Source: Strongylocentrotus purpuratus
Taxonomy: Eukaryota; Echinodermata; Echinoidea; Camarodonta; Strongylocentrotidae
DNA: 64,000 bases
Direction of reading: 5' to 3'
Assembly: GCF_000002235.5 (NCBI RefSeq)
Contig: NW_022145601.1
Span: 4,647,563-4,711,562 of the forward strand
Part shown: positions 23,327-34,848 of the stretch, piece by piece
Layout of the letters: every line of letters starts with the position of its first letter
Position numbering within the stretch: the first letter of the stretch is position 1
The notes under the pieces: model-generated
What the model was told of the DNA's origin: nothing
Databases searched by the model: none
Seen by the model: the letters and a program-made list of their open reading frames with translations, nothing else
Position numbers and translations under genes: made by a program

Positions 23327-23628
23327 GGCGAGGCGTCAAAAATAAATATACCAGCCAGCGGCAGCTAACTGCACTTGTGCGTCCTGGCTGCATTTTTTTT
23401 AATTAGCTCAGCCGGCTACCGCTGGCGGTAGGAAATGGCATTCAAAAGCATGCGCCGGCTGCCGCCTTTCGAATGGAAACCGAGCCTCAGATCCCAGCCT
23501 GGCGCAAGCCGGCTGGGTTAATAAGTGAAAAATAATTGCCCCAGCCAGGCTTCGGCCGTAATTGCAGCCTCGATGCGCCAATACGTGAGGCGGCAGCCTG
23601 CTGGTATCGATATTTTTGACGCCTCGCC
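23327..23628. mobile_element. MITE with 18-bp terminal inverted repeats (PIF/Harbinger-like)
   Basis: The left end ggcgaggcgtcaaaaata (23327-23344) is the exact reverse complement of the right end (23611-23628), and similarity continues inward (ATACCAGC). Flanking TAA on both sides fits the 3-bp TWA target duplication of PIF/Harbinger elements. The 302-bp interior is GC-rich and non-coding. It lies just upstream of the LINE ORF1. Confidence 0.75.
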
Positions 23629-23815
23629 TAAGTATATCACGAAGACAAGTTTGACAATAGCCATATATCACATTCATCAGTCGTATAGCATTATACCTCG
23701 GAAGGTCACAATTGAATCTGATTTCATTGAAAATGAATTATCCCGAATTATGCCAAACGTACAAAGGAAAATTTGCAGACATTTTGCTCTTGTGACTGAT
23801 ATTGATGAGTAGCCA

Positions 23816-25033
23816 TTGGATGATTTGTTGATGGAATGTGAAGAGGATGACGACCGCCATCTTGAAAACGATGACAGTCTTATTGAAGGCCTGTGTGATC
23901 CACAGACCAAAGAAATCTCTAAAGAAGGGGAAACGAAAGATGACACACAATGCATTTGGTGTGGCTCGCCCACTGACAGTGACTATGACAAACCCCTATG
24001 TCAAAGCTGTGTTGCCATCCCTGACAGATTAGGAACCATTGAATGTAAGCTTAACTCATTAACTGATCACAATAATAGCACCTATCAAATAGTCAGTTCT
24101 CCTACTGAATGTCGCAAGGAAGAGAAAGGTACAACAATCCAACCTTTCAGCCATGATAAAGAAAACGCAGTCACCATAAAGGCTAATGACCTTTATACCA
24201 CTGGAGATATCACTGGAGATACCCGACAAACTACGGACAGTACCGATCAACTTGAAAACGACAATGACAATACTGAGAAGGATCAAATATCTACTGATCA
24301 GTCCGAAACGCAAAAGCTCAGCGTCCAACTTCGTGCCTATCGACAAAAACAAAGAACACGGTTCAATAATCCAAAACAAAAGACCGATGTCGTAATTATC
24401 GGAGACTCGATGCTACGGAAAGTCAAGCCCCGAAGACTTTCAAACTTCAAACGTGTGATCTGCAAAACAATCCCAGGTGCCAAAATTGAGCAGATCTGTG
24501 ACGTCACTGTTCCAATCCCCAACAATCTCGAACCTGAGGAAATAATTCTACATGTTGGGACCAACAATATAGCGTCAAATGAACCACAGGGGATCGTGAC
24601 AGTGGTTGAGTCAACGGGGCTCCATCTGATGAAATCTTGCCCATCAGTCAAACGACATAGCTGGAGTTCAATAATATCAAACAAATCATGTCCAGAACAA
24701 GCTGTGAAAATCAAACAAATGATGAATTCTATGCTAGATAAGCATGAATGGAGAGAAATCGATAACGGCAACATTCGTCCAGATCTGCATGTTGGCCGTG
24801 ACGGCCTACACTTGAACGAAGATGGAGTTCGGTTTCTTGCTAGAAACCTCATCAGTCACCTGAGGGAAGTGACATCCGCAGCAGATGACTCCGGCATGCC
24901 TAGAACCGGTATCCATCGACCCATGCTAGATCGCAATCTCTATAGCGACATAGTGAGAAACGAGACACACCCACCACAATACGCCCTACAAACACAAACT
25001 GAAGATTATTCAGGTTGCTATAATTGTGGCTAA
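23816..25033 (+). CDS. LINE ORF1 protein: zinc ribbon plus SGNH esterase
   Basis: 405 codons. A CxxC-x12-CxxC zinc-binding motif lies at residues 46-65 (CIWCG ... LCQSC). A charged, likely disordered middle precedes an SGNH hydrolase/esterase fold from about residue 190: VVIIGDSMLR with the GDS serine, LHVGTNNI, and DGLHLNEDGV with the D-x-x-H end motif. It ends CYNCG followed by a stop. Beyond the stop, the same frame continues with HNREHC and CFLWGHKAKFC, so the zinc knuckles were cut off by a nonsense change. ORF1 proteins with this layout are known in CR1-type LINEs, where they bind RNA or lipid. Start codon not certain. Confidence 0.7.
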   Translation: MDDLLMECEEDDDRHLENDDSLIEGLCDPQTKEISKEGETKDDTQCIWCGSPTDSDYDKPLCQSCVAIPDRLGTIECKLNSLTDHNNSTYQIVSSPTECRKEEKGTTIQPFSHDKENAVTIKANDLYTTGDITGDTRQTTDSTDQLENDNDNTEKDQISTDQSETQKLSVQLRAYRQKQRTRFNNPKQKTDVVIIGDSMLRKVKPRRLSNFKRVICKTIPGAKIEQICDVTVPIPNNLEPEEIILHVGTNNIASNEPQGIVTVVESTGLHLMKSCPSVKRHSWSSIISNKSCPEQAVKIKQMMNSMLDKHEWREIDNGNIRPDLHVGRDGLHLNEDGVRFLARNLISHLREVTSAADDSGMPRTGIHRPMLDRNLYSDIVRNETHPPQYALQTQTEDYSGCYNCG

Positions 25034-25384
25034 ATGAACCACAATAGAGAACACTGTAGACATAACACCATGATCCAATATCGTCAATGTTTTCTATGGG
25101 GACATAAAGCCAAGTTCTGTCCAATTGTCTACCAATATTAACATCTCGGCCAGGAAGAGTGTGCCGGTTCGGACTCTGAAGCACTTTGCCCTGAAAACCA
25201 CCATCTCTTGGAAGACATTGAACAGGATAAGCGAAATGAACCATCCAAAACCCCAATAAATGAATACACTGATGACGATGAAACAGACTACCATGTAAAC
25301 GGCGAATATGCTAGCTCGGACTGAAACAATACCTCAATATCCGACAACAACGAATATGATATTTGTGTAAAACAAACTTAAAAA

Positions 25385-28300
25385 ATGCAACGGCCTAAAT
25401 TAGCTCACTTAAATGTTTGTAGTATGTATAGAAAATTGGATGAATTGCGATTTCTTTTGATGAAAATTAACCTTGATATACTGTGTATTTCAGAAACATG
25501 GCTATCTCAAACTACAAGTGATAATCTGATAATCTGATCCGGCGGGATAGGGAAGATGGTCGCCGTGGAGGCGGTGTTTGTATTTATGTAAAAAAAACAC
25601 ATTATCATGTATTGAACGTTATGATCTCAGTGATACCTTATTGGAGGCAATATGGATTGAGTTAATGTTACCCTCATCTGAGTAAATATTATTTTGTTGC
25701 CTATACAGACCAACTGACTCGAATATTGAATACTTTAATAACATGCTAGATGCATTTGAAAAAGCAACTGATGAACCATCTGATCTACTGATATTAGGGG
25801 ACTTTAATATTGATTATAAAATGGACGGATCACTCCATGAAAACCAAATTAATCTCATAGAAAATCTTTTCCTTCTAATACAAATGATAAATGAGCCAAC
25901 TAGAGTAACCACTTCATCATCAACTTGTATAGACCATTTGTTAATTCCCCTGAAGCACCTTATATGTGATGTTGCAAACATTTCCATGAGTGACCATTAT
26001 AACACTATCACGGAAAGGAAGCAACATAAATCTCGTCGTTTTCTTGATTACAAATCATTTGATGAAAATCGACTTATTGCTTCTATAAAATCAGCTGAAA
26101 TATTTCAATTAACTAACGATGTTCCAATTGAAGTAACATGGAATACTTGAAAAGAAACATTTTTGAAAATAAGTAACGAATATGCACCTATCAAAACAAC
26201 TAGGGTAAAAGACAGATTTTTTCCTTGGATGACTCCAGAAATTGTAAAACTTATGTACAACAAAGATTTTCTTAAAAGAAAGTCCGTGTCTTCTCCTGAT
26301 CAAGATATTCGAACAGATTTTGATAAAAAGTATAAAAAAAAAAAAAACAACATATTATCTGTGTCATACGAAAACAAAAACAGGAATATTTTCGGGATGT
26401 ACATAATAAACATAAGAATAATTCGAAGAAATTATGGACAGAATTGAATAAGATTTCAGGAGTGACAAAGTCTAAGGACCAGAGCTGTAATATTGAATGT
26501 AATGAAATGAACGATGTTTTTATTAATACAGGTAACAATATCTCTAGATCATTTGTTAAAGAAAAACTGAAATGGAATCATCCACATTGTATTTAAGAAT
26601 TTTATTTTCAATCAATTGATAGTTCCAAGATTCTAAAACATTTAAATAACTTAGCTTCAAATAGCAATTTAGATGTCTTAGACTTTGACACGAAATTACT
26701 CAAATTAGCTGCACCATATATTGCTCAATTTCTATGTGTCATCTTTAATGCAAGTCAGGATACGGGAATAGTACCTGATGATTGGAAGATTGCACGTACC
26801 ACACCGATTTTCAAAGGGAAAGGCTCAAAAAATGAAAAAACAACTTATCGACCAATTTCGGTTGCTAGTCATATTCCCAAAATTATAGAAAAAGAAGTAC
26901 AATAAAAGTTACTTTCCTACCTCCAAAAACATGATATGATTAATGTCGATCAATACGCCTTTCTTCCAAACCATTCAAATGTAAAATGCTTACATCGTGT
27001 CATATTTTTTTTTAACCCGAGCTACGATAGCACGCCGGAAGTCATCGTTCTACACGCGGGGAATTTGATACTCATTCTATTTTGGTGCGATCTGAATCTG
27101 AATCGGTACAACTCAACACTCCGGGTTTGTTATAGCGCGCGAAATCTTTGACCGCTCTGACCTCATGACGTCACGCGTCATGGCAACAGGACCTCTCAAA
27201 AAAGGGGGTGCTACGATAGACCGCGCTATCTCACTGCGGTGTGGATCCAGCGAATGCCAATGGGAGCACCGTGGGTCGCGCTACGATAGCGCGATCCACG
27301 GTCCGCCCACGGTCCCCCTTGCGGTGTGAACACGCCCATAGACGACTTCTACGAAGCCTTAAATACGAAAGAAATGGTTGGTGCATGCTTTCTAGACATC
27401 TCTAAATGTTTTGATTGTGTTGATCACGAGCTCCTTCTATTCAAAATTGAAAAATATGGAATAACTGAAAACAGGCTCATATGGTTCAAAAACTACTTAA
27501 GTAATATGAAGCAAGTGGTATACTCCAAAGGAATATTATCTGATACAAGAGAGCTTTCTATCGGAGTACCACAGGGCAGTGTTCTGGCCCCAATTTTGTT
27601 TCTTATATTCATAAATGACATATCTGAATGTATAACTGAAGGCGTCTGCAACATATTTGCTGATGATGATGTAGTCATTGTTGCAGATAGTAAGCTAGAT
27701 GATGTTACAAAGACATTACAAAAAGATATTAATGCTCTGAATAATTGGTATAAACAAAATCGATTACGCATTAACACAAGTAAAACCAAAACAATGTTAA
27801 CAAAATTAAGTTCCTCTGATGTATTAAATATATACATACAAGATGAACTGATCGAACAGGTAAAATCTATAAGATATTTAGGTATAGTGATTGATGAAAA
27901 TTTGAAGTGGAATGTATATTTAAATCTATTGCCTATACAATCTATTCTCTAGGAAAGCTGAGTAAATTCGTAATCCAAGAACTATTGAACACCCTTTATA
28001 AGTGTGTAATCCAACCCTGTATAGACTATGCAATATCTGTAGGGGGAAATTGCCCAGCAAGCTACAAGCTGCCCCTTCAGAGATTACAGAAAAGAGCTGC
28101 TAAATATGTAACTGGTATCTTTGACTATGAACTTGCAAGCGGCAACACATTGATAAAAAAACTGTCCTGGCAAACTATTGATCAGCGCGGGATTATTTTC
28201 TGGCTATGCTTATGTTTAAATGTATAAGGGGCATTGCTCCGCCTCGTTTATCAAACGAAATAGAAATGTATTTCGACCGCCATGGCCTAAATACAAGAAA

Positions 28301-28470
28301 TGCAAACTCTCTTAATATAGTATTGCCAAAACCCAACGTAACCTTAATCAAACAATCTTTTAAGTATGCTGGAGCGGTAAATTAGAATAAGCTTCCCAAT
28401 GATATCCAAAATGCCAATTCAGTAGAGACTTTTAAATACCAATATAAAAAATGCTTCTTTAATCGATAAA
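25385..28470 (+). pseudogene. LINE ORF2 (apurinic endonuclease and reverse transcriptase), broken
   Basis: Starts MQRPKLAHLNVCSMYRKLDE and ISETWLSQ (endonuclease), continues with LLILGDFNIDY, then thumb and finger parts, and the palm FLDISKCFDCVDHELL, GVPQGSVLAPILF and FADDD at 27326-27900. The end is near 28470. Several stops and frameshifts (for example soon after 25500, around 26150 and 26880) plus a 332-bp insertion at 27005-27336 make it inactive. The catalytic YADD reads FADD. Confidence 0.8.
27005..27336. mobile_element. Short insertion (MITE-like) inside the LINE reverse transcriptase
   Basis: Splits the LINE frame between CLHRVI and DDFYEAL. The bases cata occur on both sides (27001-27004 and 27337-27340), consistent with a short target duplication. 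The interior contains gggggtgctacgatagaccg and tatctcactgcggtgtg, the reverse complement of one end of the MITE at 29092, so the two are relatives in opposite orientation. The left end is a T run without a matching inverted repeat, so it may be rearranged. Confidence 0.6.
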
Positions 28471-29091
28471 ATTTGTTCACTGCCGTTTCTCCTCACTACT
28501 ACAACATTATATGCAATAACTAAAATGATTGCTAACCCAATTACCTAGAAATTTCATATATCTACATTACGTCCTAAATTTGATATTTATCTTTTATAAT
28601 TATGCAAAATAAACCATATTCATAATTCATTGGGCTTAATCTGGACATAAAATGTTTACTAACTTCATTGTTATATATAATTCGAATGTAAAATGTCATA
28701 ATGTAAATGTCATATTGCACTATTTTATCTTTTTTTTCTCCTCTTTTTGTTTTCCCCTAATCTTATTGCAATGACCACCTTCGTCATTGCCTTGTTTTCT
28801 TTCACATTCTGCCCCATTAATATTTTCCTCCTTGTTTTCCTTATCGTCAGGAAATCGCATTCGTTTTACACATGGTGCTTGTTATTCCTAGTTAGGTGCT
28901 TTCCTCATGTCCTTTTCCTTTTAAATTTCATAGGCATAATCTCTAACATCTCATTCGAAATTACTCATACATAACCGTCCAGGCGCCATTTTGTCAATTT
29001 CTGGTCCATCTTAAGGCCTTTCTTTCTTCCTTTATAACTTCACTATCCTAGATCCTACAAACTGTTAACAAATTCCTAAAGATAGTCTAGG

Positions 29092-29322
29092 AGGCTGTTC
29101 ACACCGCAATGAGATAGCGCGGTCTATCGTAGCACCCCCTTTTTTTCTAGCGCGCGCAAGACCGCGCTATCTCTGGTGGACCACCCCCAAGAGGTGCTCC
29201 AGTGGCACGCCGTTTTGGCTCGCCGTGGCTCGCTGTTGGGCGGACCGAAACGACGTTGTACCTTCTAAACCGCAGGGATAGCGCGGTCTAGCGCGCGCTA
29301 TCTCTGCCGGTGTGAACAGCCT
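29092..29322. mobile_element. MITE, 231 bp, with terminal inverted repeats and 5-bp target duplication
   Basis: Ends are aggctgttcacaccg and cggtgtgaacagcct, flanked by ctagg on both sides (29087-29091 and 29323-29327). The interior is GC-rich, with gagatagcgcggtctat near the left end and an inverted relative near the right end, so most of it can fold back. Non-coding and non-autonomous. Superfamily not assigned from 5 bp alone. Confidence 0.75.
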
Positions 29323-30912
29323 CTAGGAGATGTTCTTTTATCTGCGACGTATAACCTGACCTTCAAAATGCCATCTTCATACTCAAAATTCAAATCTGAA
29401 ACCAACTCCGTCACAAATCTTTAAAATTCTTGAAAAATGGACCCCTACAAATCTAAATATTGCAATAATTTTCTTTTACCAATTCCGTTTCGTCTCATCT
29501 TCTCGCAGTATCTCTGTCTCTTAATTGCACATAGCCATGCCAAATTTCACGCTCCAATGGCTATGCAAAATATAAATACCGCCCTCTAAAGTTCTGGGAA
29601 TTGGCTTTCTTTCTGTGGCCGTATTTCCATTATGGCTTCGCAGACCCGTACCTTTTTTTTAATTTAGATACTTGAACATATGCCCTTTCCAGCCATATAA
29701 AAAAATGATATACCCTAACACTGACTGACTTTGCCAAAAATGCCCTCCAAATATGCAGTTTTCAAGAAAATTGCGGAATAACTTCAACTTGCTCTAAAAT
29801 TAGAATCTTTATATGTACGTCAATGAAATTTGCAGATACATGTATCTATATACGTGACAACTGTCTGCCAAGTTTGGTAAATTTGAATAACGTCAGCGCA
29901 AAGTTATCGCCAAAACCAATGAATTTGCTATGCATTACGTAATAGCGCCTTTAATGCGTGCATTACATTGCGCGCAGATGACAATGGTGTATTAAAAACT
30001 GACCGCAATGAAGTGCCCTTTCGAATGATACCAAGTATGGCATATGTTCACGCAGAAGATTTTGAGTAAATCACATTTGAACAAGGGTCACTATACGAAT
30101 TCCGCTGAGTTTCCGCCCAATTATAACACGTATCGGCCATGACGTCATTTTTTTTTCAGACTGCTTTTCGCCCCCCTAAACGTCCTTTTCTTTCCTTGAA
30201 ATTTTGCAGTGACATTCCGAGTTGCAATACGCAGGGCACCTTAAGGCCGGATTATTAAAATTGGTCAAGGGGGCCATTTAAAAAGCCATTTTTTTCATAT
30301 AAATCTATTTTAAATCACGTGTTTGATAAGATTATCATAGAACAAAAGAGAGTTGTTTACAATAACAACCATGAAATTTTCTTTCCAATGATACCAAATA
30401 CGTCCGATAAAAGACATAAAGAGAGAGAGAGAAAAAAACACATTTAAAGTCCGGTCATAATACAGATCCTGTACGTTTTCCGCCCATGTATTACACGCAT
30501 TGTATATGGAGCAAATCGGGTTCACGCTTCTGAACCCCAGAACGATCTTTGTTTTTCTTGAAATTTTACAGGCACATTCTAAGTGGCCAAGTGTAGCGCA
30601 CCAAGAAGCCGGATTTTTTAAATCAGTCAAGCATGACATTAAAAGCTACTTCATAATCTGCATAAGTAGTCCGAAAGACGCTCTTTCGTTTGACACGTAA
30701 ACACATGGCGTCATTGCACGCACATCCTTCTGACACGATTGCATTTCTAGTTTTTCCTATTTGTGTTGTTTTCGTTTTTTACCATTTGTATAAAACTTCT
30801 TTTTGTTTGTAACTACTTTTATTGTCAGTTTGTATTTGTATTTTCCATCCTTATGCAGGACCATTGTGTAAAACAGCCTGCGAGCTGATCAATGTTATCC
30901 TGTTAAAAGATG
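29323..30912. other. Non-coding, probably LINE 3' region
   Basis: No gene recognised. It ends with aacagcctgcgagctgatca, a phrase that resembles LINE 3' ends, followed by the AATA tail. Short minus-strand frames here carry no motif. Confidence 0.35.
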
Positions 30913-30936
30913 TTTTAATGAATAAATAAATAAATA

Positions 30937-31634
30937 AATAATAGGAGAAGAGGGTCGCTATTCATAATACGAAATGAGGTTCGCTATTCATAATAGGAGT
31001 AGAGGGTCGCTAGTCTACTCCTATTATGAATAGCGATCTTGATTGCGTATTATGAATAGCGACCATCATATTGTATTATTAATAGCGAACCCCATTTTGT
31101 ATTATGAATAGCGAACCTCATTTCGAATCATGAATAGTGAACCTATTATAAATAGCGACCCTCTATTCATATTATGAAAAGAAATCCCTCTATTTCTATT
31201 ATGAAAAGCGACCCTCATTTCGTATTATGAATAGCGACCCTCATTTCGTATTATGAATAGCGAATCTCTCCTCCTATGATGAATAGCGAACCTCATTTCG
31301 AATTATGAATAGTGAACCTATTATAAATAGCGACCCTCTATTCATATTATGAAAAGCCACCCTCTATTCCTATTATGAATAGCGACCCTCATTTCGTATT
31401 ATGAATAGCGTCCCTCTTGTCGATTTATGAATAGTGACCCTCTCGTCGTATTATGAATAGCGACCCTCCCGTCGTATTATGAATAGCGAACGTCTTTTCC
31501 CATTATGAATAGCGACCCTCATTTCGTATTATGAATAGCGACCCTCTACTCCTATTATAAATAGCGACCCTCTCGTCGTATTATGAATAGCGACCCTTCC
31601 GTCGTTTCATGAATAGCGACCCTATTCTCCTATT
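30937..31634. repeat. Minisatellite with orientation switch at about 31015
   Basis: About 80 bp in the + orientation (ggtcgctattcataatacga) then an abrupt switch to the complement (ctcctattatgaatagcga). The junction gggtcgctag/tctactcctattatg is the centre of the foldback-like palindrome. The inverted part runs to 31634, where a LINE interrupts it. Confidence 0.9.
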
Positions 31635-34203
31635 AGGTATTATTTATCGTAAGCCCAATACTGATATTGATCAATTTCAAAACTCCTTGCTTGTAACATT
31701 AGAAAGATTGAAAATTGATAAAGCAAATGTAGTTTTACTTGGAGATTTTAACATTAATGTACTACACAAGGAAGGAATAGATATGAAAGCAGAACAATTT
31801 TTAACTTGTTTACAATGTTTGGGTATGCAGCAACTAATCACTTCACCAACAAGAGTAACTAAAACAACTTCCTCTCTTATTGACCATGTGTACACTAATG
31901 TAACAATTTCTTCTATTCATGCTGGAGTTATAGAAACTGATATATCAGATCATTTCCCTATCTTTGTTGCATTTGAGCATCTTAGAAAGGCAAGTAAAAC
32001 AAGCCACAAAAAGTCTGTGTTTCGTACCTTCAGAAATTATGATATTAATAAATTCCATGATGATCTAGGTAAAGTTGATTGGAACAATGTAAGTGGTTGT
32101 ACAAAATTAAATGAGTCGTACTCTTTATTTTACGACTTGTTTACGCAAGTCTGTGACAAGCATGCACCAATTATATCATCAACTTCGAAGAACCTAAAAA
32201 AGGGGGAAAATGCTGGGAGAAAACCATGGATGACTAATGCTATTTTAAAATCAGTCAAGAAGAAGCACAAGTTGTATTTGAAACTAAAGGCATCAAATTT
32301 CCAACAGAAAGACGAGGAAGAATACAAGAGGTATAGAAATGTTCTAACTACAGTTCTACGAAATGCAAAGAGACAATATTATAGTAACCTCTTCTTCATT
32401 AATAAGAATGATAGTCGTAAAACGTGGAGAACAATTAACGAGTTGTTGAGTGGTGGAAATGTCAAAAATAAAGTGACCAATGTAGAGAAATTATTAAGCT
32501 CAGGTGGTGGAGAAAATAGAGTGATAACTTCTGACAATGAAATAGCTAACGAATTTAACAACTTTTTTGTAAACATAGGTCCAAAGCTGGCAAAGGAAAT
32601 ACCACCAGTGAATTCTGACTTTACAGAATATTTAGGATATAGAACAGAAAAATCACTATTTTTAAAACCAATAACAGAGAATGAATTGAAATGCCACTTA
32701 CAGACTTTAGATACAAAAAAAGCATGTGGCTATGATAATTTGCCGGCAAGATTGTTGAGGGATGCTGCCCTATACATTTCAAGCTCATTAACATATATTT
32801 TCAATCTTTCCATAGAAAGAGGTAAATTTCCAGACGCACTGAAAGTAGCAAAAGTGACACCTATTTATAAAAAGGGGCGAAAAGATCTAGCTGGTAATTA
32901 CAGACCTATTTCAGTTTTACCTATACTGGGTAAAATCTTTGAGAAAATAATAAATAATCGTGTAATTGACTATTTGGAAGCAAATAATATTTTGTTTCAA
33001 CACCAGTACGGTTTCCGTAAGAAACATAGCACTAAGTTATCTTTGATTAATCTTACAAATACACTATTGAAATACATTGATGAATGTAGAACAACAGTTG
33101 GCATCTTTATTGACTTTCAAAAGGCATTTGATACTATAAACCACAGCATTCTCCTCAAAAAAATGTCACACTATGGAATACGTGGGTTAGCCTTGCAATG
33201 GTTTGAAGATTATTTGTGTAAACGATCACAGTTTATACAATATAAAGACAAAATGTCTTTGAAATTGAATATAACATGTGGTGTCCCTCAAGGCTCCGTT
33301 CTTGGACCAACATTATTTTTACTATATATAAATGACTTACCTAACTCCACAAACTTTTTCAATTTCAGATTATTTGCTGATGACTCAAATCTTTTTCATA
33401 CTTTTAATCCTAGACAAAAAGAAATTGATTTAGAAATTGTAAGTGAAAATTTAATGAAGGTGCAGGAATGGTGTAATGCAAATGAAGTCACCATTAACTT
33501 ACAGAAAACAAACTATATGATTATGAAATCCAAAGCTAGATCAGTAGACAAAAAGGGATCTGTGAGAATATCAAGATCAAATATTAAAGAGGTATCTGTT
33601 GCATCATTTGTAGGAATTGAAATTGATTGTCACCTTTCATGGAAAGAACACATTCAGACGATAAACAAATGCATAAGAAAGAAAGTAGGTATTCTGTTTA
33701 AACTGAGACATTTTGTTCCCAAGAATATACTTGTGTTATTATATAAGGCTTTTATACAGCCTCACCTCTCTTATGGAGTAGAAGTATGGGGGAGCACTTA
33801 CAAAAGTAATCTAAATTGTATATATTTAAGTCAAAAAATGGCAATGAGAGCAATTACATTCAGTCCACTTAGAACAGACTCCAAAGCTCTTTTCCAAAGT
33901 CTAAACATTTTAAATATTTTTCAACTACATGAACTTCTTGTATCAACATTTATGTACGATTTGGTAAAAGGTTTTTTACCACACTCTTTAGTGGATTATT
34001 GTCAGATGATACAGCATAGATATGCAACTAGGAGAAAAGAAAGTGGCTTACTTTATCAGCCAAAATGTAAGACAACGCAAGGGCAATTTTGTATTTCGTT
34101 TGTAGGAACAAAGCTGTGGAATGATCTGCCAGATGAAATTAGATTAAAAACATCAAGGTTATCTTTTCGGAGACATCTTTCCACCTACCTTCTATGTAAA
34201 TGA
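31609..34203 (+). CDS. LINE endonuclease-reverse transcriptase, 864-codon open frame
   Basis: The frame opens at an ATG supplied by a minisatellite unit (MNSDPILL from atgaatagcgaccct) and passes without a stop into LINE sequence. The endonuclease part is GIIYRKPNTD, LLGDFNINVL and SDHFPIF, lacking the first third of the domain. The reverse transcriptase has YRPISVLPILGKIFEKI, FIDFQKAFDTINH, GVPQGSVLGPTLF and FADDSNLF, then a C-terminal region ending RRHLSTYLLCK. The enzyme would nick DNA and copy LINE RNA, but the truncated endonuclease makes activity unlikely. The start codon is accidental. Confidence 0.85.
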   Translation: MNSDPILLLGIIYRKPNTDIDQFQNSLLVTLERLKIDKANVVLLGDFNINVLHKEGIDMKAEQFLTCLQCLGMQQLITSPTRVTKTTSSLIDHVYTNVTISSIHAGVIETDISDHFPIFVAFEHLRKASKTSHKKSVFRTFRNYDINKFHDDLGKVDWNNVSGCTKLNESYSLFYDLFTQVCDKHAPIISSTSKNLKKGENAGRKPWMTNAILKSVKKKHKLYLKLKASNFQQKDEEEYKRYRNVLTTVLRNAKRQYYSNLFFINKNDSRKTWRTINELLSGGNVKNKVTNVEKLLSSGGGENRVITSDNEIANEFNNFFVNIGPKLAKEIPPVNSDFTEYLGYRTEKSLFLKPITENELKCHLQTLDTKKACGYDNLPARLLRDAALYISSSLTYIFNLSIERGKFPDALKVAKVTPIYKKGRKDLAGNYRPISVLPILGKIFEKIINNRVIDYLEANNILFQHQYGFRKKHSTKLSLINLTNTLLKYIDECRTTVGIFIDFQKAFDTINHSILLKKMSHYGIRGLALQWFEDYLCKRSQFIQYKDKMSLKLNITCGVPQGSVLGPTLFLLYINDLPNSTNFFNFRLFADDSNLFHTFNPRQKEIDLEIVSENLMKVQEWCNANEVTINLQKTNYMIMKSKARSVDKKGSVRISRSNIKEVSVASFVGIEIDCHLSWKEHIQTINKCIRKKVGILFKLRHFVPKNILVLLYKAFIQPHLSYGVEVWGSTYKSNLNCIYLSQKMAMRAITFSPLRTDSKALFQSLNILNIFQLHELLVSTFMYDLVKGFLPHSLVDYCQMIQHRYATRRKESGLLYQPKCKTTQGQFCISFVGTKLWNDLPDEIRLKTSRLSFRRHLSTYLLCK

Positions 34204-34848
34204 CATGGGCTCAATCCCACCCCTTCCTTTTATATTACTTGTCTTCCTTGTCTTCCTTTTATATATGTATACACTTATATCGGCCTTAAGCTTTTACAGG
34301 ATTTGTGCATGTACGTACATGAGTATGATTATTTTTATTAATACATCCTTTTCATTTTTATGAACACATTGATGATTTTATTTCTTCAAAGATTTGTTTT
34401 CTTTCATTATAATGCTTTACGCTTAAGCTTTGTTATTTTTTATTTTTTCATTTTAGTAAAGAAAAAAAGTTACATGATATTGTATTATTTTGCTGTATAT
34501 ATGTAAATACAAAACAAACAAGTTTTACATTCATATGTAAAAACAAATTAACAGAAAAAAACTTGCCAAAGAATGGAACTAGGCTCGACTAGCACTTGTG
34601 CTAACTTCTAGTTCCAATTAACAACTTCACCTAAACATAGTAATATGCATATTTAAGTATATATCTTTTGTACATTTAATAGTATGCAGATGTATGTCTA
34701 CAAAATATTGTTTTAGAACCATTACTGTTCAATCGACATTACTCTTATGTTATGTATACATGTATCAGTATTATTATTATTATCTGTCATTATTGTGATG
34801 TGTTGTTGTTAATAAATTCAAATTCAAATTCAAATTCAAATTCAAATT
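31635..34848 (+). mobile_element. 5'-truncated LINE (CR1/L2/Daphne-like group) in the right arm
   Basis: Begins inside the endonuclease and ends with an (AAATTC)n tail at about 34809-34848, with minisatellite directly on both sides. The long intact frame indicates a young insertion relative to the other LINEs. The 3' region (34204-34808) is AT-rich and non-coding. Confidence 0.8.

Larger units (their letters stand above)
22649..30936 (+). mobile_element. CR1-like LINE region inserted in the foldback-like arm, decayed
   Basis: Starts where the minisatellite stops and ends in an AATA-type tail (about 30913-30936), directly followed by more minisatellite. Contains ORF1 (zinc ribbon, esterase, zinc knuckles), a broken ORF2, and about 2.4 kb of 3' sequence that includes a 231-bp MITE. 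A second tail-like stretch (acaaatacaaata, near 23190-23205) suggests the first 0.55 kb is the 3' end of another LINE, so the segment may be a composite. Confidence 0.6.

Noticed and set aside
24337-24852. 171-codon minus-strand frame
   Set aside because: Shadow of the LINE ORF1 esterase region on the other strand.
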